A stretch of 20,649 bases of DNA, from the NCBI RefSeq assembly GCF_002311515.1, contig NZ_DCAO01000040.1, positions 1 to 20,649 on the forward strand, given 5' to 3'. Below are positions 7,115 to 14,480 of the stretch, in pieces. A program made the translations under genes and the position numbers. The stretch comes from Thalassospira sp. UBA1131. Lineage in GTDB: Bacteria > Pseudomonadota > Alphaproteobacteria > Rhodospirillales > Thalassospiraceae. The first letter of the stretch is position 1, and the number at the start of each line of letters is the position of its first letter. The notes below the pieces were generated by a model that saw only the letters and a program-made list of their open reading frames with translations, had not been told where the DNA came from and did not search any database.

Positions 7115-8125
7115 TTAGGCCGGGTGGGTTAAGGGGGCGGCATCGGGGTTGCTGCCCAATTCATCAAGAAGCTTCTGATGGGCGCGCCAGTTCTGTGCTT
7201 CGATAAACACTTTCGATACTTCGGGAATTTCGGCGCGAATATCGCTTTCAAGCCGTGATACGGCGGCCTCCAATGCAACCGATGTGACCGTATCTTCAAA
7301 ATCAACACTGACACACACAATCAGGCTTTGCGGCCCGTGATGCAGGGTAATGATTTCGTTGACCTTAAGGATGCCGGGAATGGCGGCAACCATATCATTG
7401 ATCTTCTTGCGACTTTGGCTGTTAGCACTTTCACCGATCAAAAGCCCCTTGCACTCAACCGCCAGCATAAAGGCCGTCACCGCCAGAATAAGCCCGATCA
7501 TCACTGATGCCAGCCCATCAAGAACCGGCATTTCAAGCAAATAGGCCGCCGCAATGCCGACACATGCGACAACAAGCCCCAAAAGCGCAGCTGAATCCTC
7601 AAACAGGATGACGAACACGGTCGGGTCCTTGCTGCTGCGCACCGCCTTGATCAGCGGCACATTCGGATGCTGTGCGCGGAAGGTGATATAGGCCGTGCGA
7701 AACGCCAGGCCCTCAAGCACAATCGCGATGACCAGGATCGAAAACACCACGTGATAGGTGCGGATATCAAAACCGCCAAGGGTTGCCACCACATGCACAT
7801 CAAGCGCATGCGGATGAATAACCTTGTCCACCCCTTCCCAGATCGAAACGCCTGCACCAAGGCCAAAAATCATCACCGCCACCAGAAACGACCAGAAATA
7901 GGTTTCCTTGCCATAGCCCAGCGGGTGTCGTTCATCGGGTTCACGGGTCGAAAGCTTCAAGCCCAAAAGCAAAAGCCCCTGATTGCCGGTATCGACAAGC
8001 GAATGAATGCCTTCTGACATCATCGCGGCTGATCCGGTAATCGCCGCCCCGCCAAACTTGGCGACAGCAATCAGCAAATTTGCCGCTGCCGCCATATAGA
8101 TGGCACCTTTTGAAGAATGAGACAT
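7115..8125 (-). CDS. Cation diffusion facilitator (CDF) metal efflux transporter
   Basis: A 336-residue inner-membrane protein with about six membrane segments and a C-terminal cytoplasmic domain of the CDF dimerisation type. The transport site in the second helix is visible as EGIHSLVDTGNQG with H41 and D45. The fifth helix carries FEDSAALLG rather than the usual (H/D)xxxD pair, a variant resembling SLC30A9-like members. REPDERHPLGYGKETYFW is the signature cytoplasmic loop. CDF proteins export Zn, Fe, Mn, Co or Cd in exchange for protons; the altered fifth-helix motif makes the metal uncertain. ATG 8125 starts MSHSSKGAIYMAAAANLLIA directly before the first helix. A strong dyad about 85-105 bases upstream may be its operator. 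Confidence 0.9.
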   Translation of the reverse strand: MSHSSKGAIYMAAAANLLIAVAKFGGAAITGSAAMMSEGIHSLVDTGNQGLLLLGLKLSTREPDERHPLGYGKETYFWSFLVAVMIFGLGAGVSIWEGVDKVIHPHALDVHVVATLGGFDIRTYHVVFSILVIAIVLEGLAFRTAYITFRAQHPNVPLIKAVRSSKDPTVFVILFEDSAALLGLVVACVGIAAAYLLEMPVLDGLASVMIGLILAVTAFMLAVECKGLLIGESANSQSRKKINDMVAAIPGILKVNEIITLHHGPQSLIVCVSVDFEDTVTSVALEAAVSRLESDIRAEIPEVSKVFIEAQNWRAHQKLLDELGSNPDAAPLTHPA

Positions 8126-8208
8126 ATGGGGATTTCCGCTTTCTGTGGGGCGATGATTTGGCCTGGCAACATCCGGGATCAGGAAAACCCCGCATGTTTA
8201 AGGCTTTA

Positions 8209-8232
8209 AGACTGTGAACTCGAACACAGTCT
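8209..8232 (-). promoter_or_regulatory. Candidate MerR-type operator for the CDF gene
   Basis: A perfect 8-bp dyad, AGACTGTG and CACAGTCT, with an 8-base spacer. Read on the minus strand it begins TAGACT and ends before TTAAAG, so a weak -35 and -10 would be set about 18-19 bases apart with the dyad between. That is how metal-sensing MerR-family promoters are built. No MerR gene is in the window. Confidence 0.35.
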
Positions 8233-8458
8233 ACCCGACTGATTGCAAATGTCACGGCCCCAACCGCCCCCCGGCCAAAACCGGCACTTTCACCACCCCA
8301 AATCAATTCATCGATAAAAACTATCGAAAACACATGAAATAACTATTTCCCCTATCACCTGTATCGTTGTTAGCCTTCTCAAAGCGATGGGAAACCCGTT
8401 GCGCAAAATTGATTACCCCGTGTCGCATTGCGATCCCTGAGTTGATGATTACCTTCAA

Positions 8459-8492
8459 CATGAAACCGTCACGCATAACTTCTGGTTTCATG
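8459..8492. promoter_or_regulatory. Inverted repeat upstream of katG
   Basis: Perfect 9-bp arms CATGAAACC (8459-8467) and GGTTTCATG (8484-8492) are separated by 16 bases and lie 140-173 bases before the katG start. It could be a regulator site or a leader hairpin; nothing in the window identifies the regulator. Confidence 0.4.
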
Positions 8493-8631
8493 GTGCTGGT
8501 TTTGGTTAAACTAGGTCAGGGAGAAACAACAAACGGACGCAACACACCAACGCGTCCCACGACCGCGCGATACACGCGATACGGGTCCAGGAGCTGTTTA
8601 AAACATCTCAGCCACGACGGAGAGAGAAAAA

Positions 8632-10815
8632 ATGGACGGAAAACATACCGCAGGGAAATGTCCGGTAATGCATGGTGGCATGACCGAGACGGGCAAATCA
8701 GTAAGCGACTGGTGGCCAAAGACGCTTAATCTCGACATTCTTCACCAGCACGACACCAAGGTGAACCCCTATGGTGAAGACTTCAACTATGCCGAAGAAT
8801 TCAAAAAGCTCGACCTTGAAGCGGTCAAGACCGACATCAAAAATCTCATGACCGACAGCCAGGACTGGTGGCCGGCCGACTGGGGCCATTATGGCGGGCT
8901 GATGATCCGTATGGCTTGGCACTCTGCAGGGTCGTACCGCTTGGCCGACGGCCGTGGTGGCGGCGGCAAGGGCAACCTTCGTTTCGCCCCGCTGAACTCC
9001 TGGCCTGATAACACCAACCTTGATAAGGCGCGCCGTCTTCTCTGGCCGATCAAAAAGAAATACGGCAACAAGCTTTCCTGGGCTGACCTGATCATTCTGG
9101 CCGGCACCATGGCTTATGAGTCGATGGGTCTTAAGGTCTTTGGCTTTGCCGGTGGCCGCGAAGATATCTGGCACCCGGAAAAGGACACCTATTGGGGGGC
9201 TGAGCGCGAATGGCTGGCCCCATCTGACAATCGTTATGACGATGTCTCCAAGCCAGACACCATGGAAAACCCGCTGGCCGCAGTCCAGATGGGCCTGATC
9301 TATGTGAACCCGGAAGGGGTGAATGGTCAGCCAGACCCGCTCAAGACCGCAGCCCAGGTGCGTGAAACCTTTGCCCGCATGGCAATGGATGACGAAGAAA
9401 CCGCTGCCCTCACCGTTGGTGGTCATACGGTTGGTAAAACGCATGGCAATGGCGATGCATCCCTGCTTGAAGCCGAACCCGAAGCCGCCGATGTCCATGA
9501 ACAGGGCTTTGGCTGGATGAACCACACCAAGCGTGGCATTGGCCGCGATACCGTGACCTCAGGCATCGAAGGGGCCTGGACCACCCACCCGACCAAGTGG
9601 GATAACGGCTATTGCAAGCTTTTGCTGGGGTATGAGTGGGAGCTCAAGAAAAGCCCGGCCGGTGCCAACCAGTGGGAACCGATCGGTATTAAAGAAGAAG
9701 ACATGCCGGTTGACGTTGAAGACCCGTCGATCCGCCGCATGCCGATCATGACCGATGCCGACATGGCCATGAAGATGGACCCGACCTATCGCGCCATCAT
9801 CGAGAAATTCAATAATGACTTTGAATACTTCTCCGATTGCTTTGCCCGTGCATGGTTCAAACTGACCCACCGTGATATGGGCCCGAAGGCCTGCTATCTC
9901 GGCCCGGATGTGCCCTCTGAAGACCTGATCTGGCAGGACCCGATCCCCTCAGTCGATTATACGCTCAGCGATACCGAAATCGCCGATCTCAAATCCAAGC
10001 TGTTGGGTCTTGGCGTTTCCGCAACCGATCTGATCAACACCGCGTGGGACAGTGCGCGCACCTTCCGCGGTTCGGACCGTCGCGGTGGTGCCAATGGCGC
10101 ACGCATCCGTCTTGCCCCGCAGAAGGACTGGGAAGGCAACGAACCCGCACGCCTTGCCAAGGTTCTCAAAGCACTCGAAGACTTCCAGGCAGACCTTGCC
10201 AAGAAAGTCTCGATTGCCGACCTCATCGTTCTGGCCGGTACGGCCGCGGTTGAAAAGGCCGCGAAAGATGCCGGGGTTAACATCACCGTCCCGTTCGCAC
10301 CGGGCCGCGGGGATGCTACCGATGAAATGACCGACGCCGACAGCTTCGATGTCCTCGAACCGCTGGCGGACGGCTTCCGCAACTGGTCGAAAAAGGACTA
10401 TGTCGTCTCACCGGAAGAAATGCTGCTTGATCGCGCACAGCTCATGGGCCTGACCGCCCATGAAATGACCTGCCTGATCGGTGGTATGCGGGCCCTTGGC
10501 ACCAACCATGGCGGCACCAAGCACGGTGTCTTCACGGATCGCGAAGGTGTTCTGTCGAATGACTTCTTCGTCAACCTGACCGACATGGGCTACAGCTGGA
10601 AACCGGCTGGCGACAACCTCTATAACATCGTTGATCGCAAGTCCGGCGAAACCAAATACACCGCCACCCGCGTGGATCTGGTGTTTGGCTCCAACTCGAT
10701 CCTGCGCGCCTATGCCGAGGTCTACGCCCAGGACGACAACCACGAGAAGTTCGTCAAGGACTTCGTCGCCGCCTGGACCAAAGTCATGAACGCCGATCGC
10801 TTTGATCTGGCGTGA
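8632..10815 (+). CDS. katG: Catalase-peroxidase
   Basis: A 727-residue bifunctional haem enzyme that removes hydrogen peroxide by catalase and peroxidase activity in the cytoplasm. The distal haem pocket is complete: R93, W96 and H97 in MIRMAWHSAGSYR. The Met-Tyr-Trp adduct partners are W96, Y224 (GLIYVNPEG) and M250 (FARMAMDDEE). The proximal haem ligand is H265 in GGHTVGKTHG. The inactive C-terminal repeat domain follows (from about 430). Length is the family norm. The N-terminal KCPVMHGG start is also typical. ATG 8632 follows GGAGAGAG. It is monocistronic, between a long leader and a strong terminator, and is probably induced by peroxide, though no regulator is adjacent. Confidence 0.98.
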   Translation: MDGKHTAGKCPVMHGGMTETGKSVSDWWPKTLNLDILHQHDTKVNPYGEDFNYAEEFKKLDLEAVKTDIKNLMTDSQDWWPADWGHYGGLMIRMAWHSAGSYRLADGRGGGGKGNLRFAPLNSWPDNTNLDKARRLLWPIKKKYGNKLSWADLIILAGTMAYESMGLKVFGFAGGREDIWHPEKDTYWGAEREWLAPSDNRYDDVSKPDTMENPLAAVQMGLIYVNPEGVNGQPDPLKTAAQVRETFARMAMDDEETAALTVGGHTVGKTHGNGDASLLEAEPEAADVHEQGFGWMNHTKRGIGRDTVTSGIEGAWTTHPTKWDNGYCKLLLGYEWELKKSPAGANQWEPIGIKEEDMPVDVEDPSIRRMPIMTDADMAMKMDPTYRAIIEKFNNDFEYFSDCFARAWFKLTHRDMGPKACYLGPDVPSEDLIWQDPIPSVDYTLSDTEIADLKSKLLGLGVSATDLINTAWDSARTFRGSDRRGGANGARIRLAPQKDWEGNEPARLAKVLKALEDFQADLAKKVSIADLIVLAGTAAVEKAAKDAGVNITVPFAPGRGDATDEMTDADSFDVLEPLADGFRNWSKKDYVVSPEEMLLDRAQLMGLTAHEMTCLIGGMRALGTNHGGTKHGVFTDREGVLSNDFFVNLTDMGYSWKPAGDNLYNIVDRKSGETKYTATRVDLVFGSNSILRAYAEVYAQDDNHEKFVKDFVAAWTKVMNADRFDLA

Positions 10816-10861
10816 GGAGCGAATAGCCTGATGTGATTTGGAGCTTTAGGGCTCTGGAAAG

Positions 10862-10899
10862 AGAACACCCCCGGTCGTGAGACCGGGGGTGTTTTTTTA
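10862..10899 (+). terminator. Rho-independent terminator of katG
   Basis: A 13-bp perfect stem (AACACCCCCGGTC, loop GTGA, then its complement) is followed by seven T residues, beginning 48 bases after the katG stop. Confidence 0.95.
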
Positions 10900-12117
10900 T
10901 CAATGCTCCGCACTTGAGCTTTGATCAAAAACTGGGGCCAAAACCCTTTCTGTTGCTTTCATATATATCGTGGGACCAACTTCCTCACCGTACAAATCTA
11001 CGAAGTGCTCGTAGGCCTCGTACATCCAAGCGGGCAAACTGAATTCAAAGTTGCCATTCGGTAGCTCTCGCCAACCATCCAACAATGAAAAGGTAACCGA
11101 GCCATTTTGCGCATTCTTAGCGATTATAGCGATTACAGCAGCCATGTCGGCTTCCTGGGTCGGCCAAGGAGCACCTAATTCACTTGTATAGGCTTTAAAG
11201 TCGACTTCTCTGAGCTTCGCAAGCTTCTTACTAACATCTCCATAGTGAACCGAATTCTCTGCATCCGAATACTCTGGAGAATGGTAGAAGAGGTCACCTT
11301 GAACCATGAACTGATCGTATAAAAAGTCTCGATATAGCTTCGTGAGCATCGGGTTTAAACTGACGATGTAAGCTTTCTTTTTTAACGATGCTTTTGCTCG
11401 TCTTGGCTCAACCTCTCTAAAATATTGAATCAGGGGCCCAAAGAAATTTATGTCAGGTATTTCTATCCTGCAGTCACGCATACGCCGCATTGAGGCTTCA
11501 AAGCTAACAATAGCAATATTCCTTCCTTGCAGTTTTTCAACATCTTCCTGAGTCAAAAAGAACTCTCTTCCAATCGGCGTCTCATTTGGATGCAAGCTTA
11601 GAAGCGCGTAGAAAACCAACTGATCGTACATATTGAGCCGTTCGCCTGTGTATAGGATCTTGTCCAAGGACGAGTTACCGGAATCATCCCACATTCTAAT
11701 TCTTTTACGCAGGCAGTTCTTTTGCCTCTTCCGATCACAACTAAATATGTTGGAATTTACGAACGCGCTAGAAACCAATACTTCGCCATCATCATGTTGA
11801 GGCAATGTATTAAATCGAGGAGTATAGGTGGAAGGCCAACTGACCTCACTGACAAGCAACTCCGCTTCATTGGCTTGCAGTTCGCAACCAAGTTCATCTC
11901 GAAGTACTTGACTGATTAAATGGCCCCTCAGACGATAATCTGTGTGTGGTCGAGGCCTCGCTTGATAGCTGCGAACTAAAGCTTCCCAACTCCTTTCGCC
12001 AAGCATTTTTGCGAATAGGTCCAAGTGCTTAGAAATTGGCAACTTTATGCCATTTCTTGCCAACTTGGAGCGCAGAAGTTTGGATTTACTTTTGAGAAGT
12101 TCCAAGGTGTTTGTCAT
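10900..12117 (-). CDS. TrfA-like plasmid replication initiator-related protein with an extra N-terminal helical domain
   Basis: About 405 residues. Residues 5-50 (LKSKSKLLRSKLARNGIKL...ERSWEAL) look like the short helical domain that precedes several plasmid-borne proteins and some glyoxalase-superfamily proteins. Residues about 113-270 align by eye with the first winged-helix part of RK2 TrfA: VSSAFVNSN, ILYTGERLNMYDQLVFYALL, TPIGREFFLTQEDVEKLQG, SMRRMRDCRIEI and LIQYF follow TrfA's SALF, ITYTGVEL, TPIGEPITFT, CLSRLQATA and LLHRF in order. The C-terminal part does not match TrfA's second winged helix. TrfA binds origin iterons and starts plasmid replication. The gene is clearly AT-richer than its neighbours, suggesting transfer. 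ATG 12117 is chosen because AGGGA sits 7 bases upstream; ATG 12123 has it too close. A replication role is inferred. Confidence 0.6.
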   Translation of the reverse strand: MTNTLELLKSKSKLLRSKLARNGIKLPISKHLDLFAKMLGERSWEALVRSYQARPRPHTDYRLRGHLISQVLRDELGCELQANEAELLVSEVSWPSTYTPRFNTLPQHDDGEVLVSSAFVNSNIFSCDRKRQKNCLRKRIRMWDDSGNSSLDKILYTGERLNMYDQLVFYALLSLHPNETPIGREFFLTQEDVEKLQGRNIAIVSFEASMRRMRDCRIEIPDINFFGPLIQYFREVEPRRAKASLKKKAYIVSLNPMLTKLYRDFLYDQFMVQGDLFYHSPEYSDAENSVHYGDVSKKLAKLREVDFKAYTSELGAPWPTQEADMAAVIAIIAKNAQNGSVTFSLLDGWRELPNGNFEFSLPAWMYEAYEHFVDLYGEEVGPTIYMKATERVLAPVFDQSSSAEH

Positions 12118-12123
12118 GGTCAT

Positions 12124-12495
12124 TTCCCTACAGGCGTCATCCCATGCTCAATCCTACCCCCTTATGTGAGCATTAGATGACCGGAAACGGTCGAAAACAA
12201 CTTGGTTCATCGTTCATAGCTTACGAGCTGCGGTCGAAATGGGTAGGCAACCTAGACCAGAACGCGGGTCCAGAAAAATAATCTGTACAAATAGAAAATT
12301 TGTCAAGAAGGTTTTAAAGGAGAACAACGATACACCTAAGCCGGATGCTGAATACTATGCTTCGTCGATGCTTCTGATACTATGTTAGAAGCAAATCACC
12401 ACTGTTGTTTGCTCTGCCGATCTGCAAATAACTCGCAACTTTACGTGCAATTCTCTAACAGGTTTGGGCCATAAGCTTCTAAGGAGAGAAATTTC
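12124..12495. other. 372-base AT-rich intergenic region with small repeats, between divergent genes
   Basis: No gene is seen. It holds the promoters of the TrfA-like gene and of the divergent membrane protein. At 12352-12393 there is a cluster: ATACTATG twice (12352, 12377), ATGCTTC twice 11 bases apart (12357, 12368), and an inverted repeat TGCTTCT/AGAAGCA (12369-12393). The sequence is AT-richer than the host genes. It could include a replication origin for the adjacent initiator-like gene, but no long iteron array is present. Confidence 0.5.
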
Positions 12496-13383
12496 TTGGG
12501 CTATATCCGGGATCACTGGCAAGGAAAGCACGCGCTGTTATTCGCGCTGTGCGTCAACCTGATCCTGATCCGTGCCCTGATCCTGTTTGCCGATCGCTAC
12601 ACGCTGCCACCCTATATCCCTGATCGCATCCCGGCCCTGATCGCGACGATTGTTTTTATTCTTCTATTTCATGGCGTTGTTTTTATCTGGCAGGTGGTTG
12701 GCGTGCTGCGCGCCACCCAACATCAATCGAGCATTCTTGCCAATATCTGGACCGTTGTGGCCTATGGGGTGATCGGGCTGTGTCTGGTCTTTACCGTACT
12801 CAGCATCGCGGCCTCTTTCCGTGCGCTTGCCCCGGAGCGGTTTATACCGGTCAACATGACCGAGCTTGAAGATGCCCGCGCCAGCCAGTATGCGCTCACC
12901 CTCAGTCCCGATAACACCCGCATTCATATCACCGGCATCTTTGCCCTTGGCATGGCGCAGCGATTGGTCGCCCTGCTCGATCAAAATCCGGGTGTGACCG
13001 GCATCGTTTTGCACAGTGATGGCGGGCATGTCTATGAAGGGCGCGGTGTCGGCTTCCTGATCCGCGATCGGGGCTTGGACACCTATGTGTTTGCGGATTG
13101 CAGCTCCGCCTGCACGACCGCCTTTATTGGCGGTGCCAAACGTTACCTTGGCCCCAATGCCCGGCTGGGCTTTCATCAATACAAGATCAATCTCGACTAC
13201 CCCGTCCCGCTTTATAACATCAAGGGCCAGCAGGAAAAGGAAATCACCTTCTATCGCAGCCAGGGCATTGCCGAGAGCTTCCTTAAGCAAGTCTTCCTCG
13301 CCCCGCATTCCGGGATCTGGTTCCCGGAGGTGGCGGAGTTGATGGAGGCTGGTGTTGTCGATGGGGTGGTTCAGGGGGAGTGA
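12496..13383 (+). CDS. Membrane-anchored ClpP-fold (COG3904-like) protein
   Basis: A 295-residue protein with three N-terminal membrane helices (about 13-33, 46-70 and 84-106) followed by a ClpP/crotonase-fold domain. VTGIVLHSDGGHVYEGRGVGFLIRDRGLDTYV is the typical strand-GG-helix start. DCSSACTTAFIGG places a probable nucleophile Ser204, and LGFHQYK a probable catalytic His227, as in ClpP RMIHQ. Proteins of this kind are predicted extracytoplasmic or membrane serine peptidases of unknown substrate. The start is TTG at 12496, supported by TAAGGAG nine bases upstream and by no better in-frame ATG before the first helix. Codon use is host-like, unlike its AT-rich divergent neighbour. It has no obvious operon partner. 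Confidence 0.78.
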   Translation: MGYIRDHWQGKHALLFALCVNLILIRALILFADRYTLPPYIPDRIPALIATIVFILLFHGVVFIWQVVGVLRATQHQSSILANIWTVVAYGVIGLCLVFTVLSIAASFRALAPERFIPVNMTELEDARASQYALTLSPDNTRIHITGIFALGMAQRLVALLDQNPGVTGIVLHSDGGHVYEGRGVGFLIRDRGLDTYVFADCSSACTTAFIGGAKRYLGPNARLGFHQYKINLDYPVPLYNIKGQQEKEITFYRSQGIAESFLKQVFLAPHSGIWFPEVAELMEAGVVDGVVQGE

Positions 13384-13474
13384 GTAAGTTTGAGTTTGCA
13401 ACCGAACGACCGGATGTGAAGCACTGGACGCCACAATCAACCTGCTAACGCTAGAAGTTACTGCAGTTTGATTT

Positions 13475-14164
13475 GTGGCAAGAGTGAACTTTATGATCCC
13501 CCCTACAGCACTCCGTTTTGCCGGTAATGCGGTGTCGGGAACGCCCCCGGATGATGCCGGCATGCGAACCATACAGCGCCGAAGAAAACGTATTCTTCGG
13601 CTTGGTGTTGTGGTTCTTCTGGTACTCGTTGCCGGATCTCGGTCCTTGACCGATCGGCAGAGCCCGCTTCACGACATGATCGAAGCCGTTGGGCTATTTG
13701 CGATTTACGTATGCATCTTCGGACGTGGCTGGTGCTCCCTTTATATCGGCGGGCGCAAGAACACAGAGCTTGTCACCACCGGGCCTTATTCAAGCTGCCG
13801 TAATCCACTTTATCTTTTCAGCATAATCGGGGCGTTTGGTGTCGGAGCCCAGACCGGCAGCATCGTGCTCGCCAGTTTGTTTGCGGGCGTGTGCTGGATG
13901 GTGTTTCGCAATGTGGTCTTGCAAGAAGAGGTGCTGTTATCAGAACGTTTTGGCAAGGCCTTCCTGCGCTATAGCAATACTGTGCCGCGTTTTCGGCCGA
14001 CTTGGTTTCGCTGGCGGGATAAAGAAACACTGCTGTGCAAGCCGTCACTGTTTTTAACCACGACGCGCGATGCGATGTGGTTTCTGGCTGCTGGACCGGC
14101 ATTGGAAGGCATCAAAGTGATGCAGGAAAAGGGGTGGCTGACACCTGTGCTCTATCTGCCCTAA
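13475..14164 (+). CDS. Isoprenylcysteine carboxyl methyltransferase-like membrane protein
   Basis: Up to 229 residues with several membrane helices. The family signature is clear: ELVTTGPYSSCRNPLYL (about 98-114), where the G-P-Y and R-N-P-x-Y residues shape the S-adenosylmethionine site, and LQEEVLLSERFGKAFLRYSNTVPRF (about 149-173), with the conserved Glu pair and Y. Bacterial members methylate unknown small molecules or lipids; none is assigned here. The start is uncertain: GTG 13475 has no ribosome binding site, ATG 13493 has a weak one, and ATG 13562 (MRTIQRRRKRIL) would begin just before the first membrane helix. The last 30 residues after the usual end (DKETLLCK...LYLP) carry a further hydrophobic segment. 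Confidence 0.8.
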   Translation: MARVNFMIPPTALRFAGNAVSGTPPDDAGMRTIQRRRKRILRLGVVVLLVLVAGSRSLTDRQSPLHDMIEAVGLFAIYVCIFGRGWCSLYIGGRKNTELVTTGPYSSCRNPLYLFSIIGAFGVGAQTGSIVLASLFAGVCWMVFRNVVLQEEVLLSERFGKAFLRYSNTVPRFRPTWFRWRDKETLLCKPSLFLTTTRDAMWFLAAGPALEGIKVMQEKGWLTPVLYLP

Positions 14165-14480
14165 GTGCCAAACCTAAATAGGGTGTCCCGGTTTAGCCCG
14201 AAGCGCTTGAGCGGCTGATAGACAGCTTGTCCTTTATCCCGCGCGACGATTTTGCGATCTGCCCCACCCCCAGCAATACCAGGCTTTTTGCCGATTGATC
14301 CGATATTTGCCCAGACGTGGACGCGCATAAGTCCATCCACACAGGGCCGTCTGAATGAAGCGCCTGCCCTTTCCATTGGTTCTACGTCTACCGGGCTGCC
14401 GTCACAAATGTTCGACCCCAAGAACGATGATGACGAAAGCCCCCCGAACTGCACAACGTAATAGCGGAGTAGAAATTGAT
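14165..14480. other. 316-base region without a recognised gene
   Basis: It probably holds the promoter of the amidohydrolase gene. A plus-strand stretch at 14197-14298 has host-like codon use for 33 codons but no start, and stops close by on both sides. No hairpin terminator for the upstream methyltransferase-like gene is seen. Confidence 0.4.

Larger units (their letters stand above)
8126..8631. promoter_or_regulatory. 506-base divergent intergenic region between the CDF gene and katG
   Basis: No credible gene. It must hold the promoters of both divergent genes. Three dyads are visible: AGACTGTG/CACAGTCT at 8209-8232, TCGATA/TATCGA at 8311-8327, and CATGAAACC/GGTTTCATG at 8459-8492. No canonical four-part OxyR site was found by eye. 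katG has a GGAGAGAG ribosome binding site at about 8619-8626. Confidence 0.6.

Noticed and set aside
8311..8356. Possible OxyR binding site upstream of katG
   Set aside because: CTAT/GATA tetramers occur but their spacing does not match the OxyR pattern.
8698..9525. 275-codon minus-strand open frame inside katG
   Set aside because: Antisense shadow of a highly conserved gene.
14197..14298. 33-codon plus-strand stretch with host-like codon use, possible gene remnant
   Set aside because: Too short, no start, and no family could be recognised.
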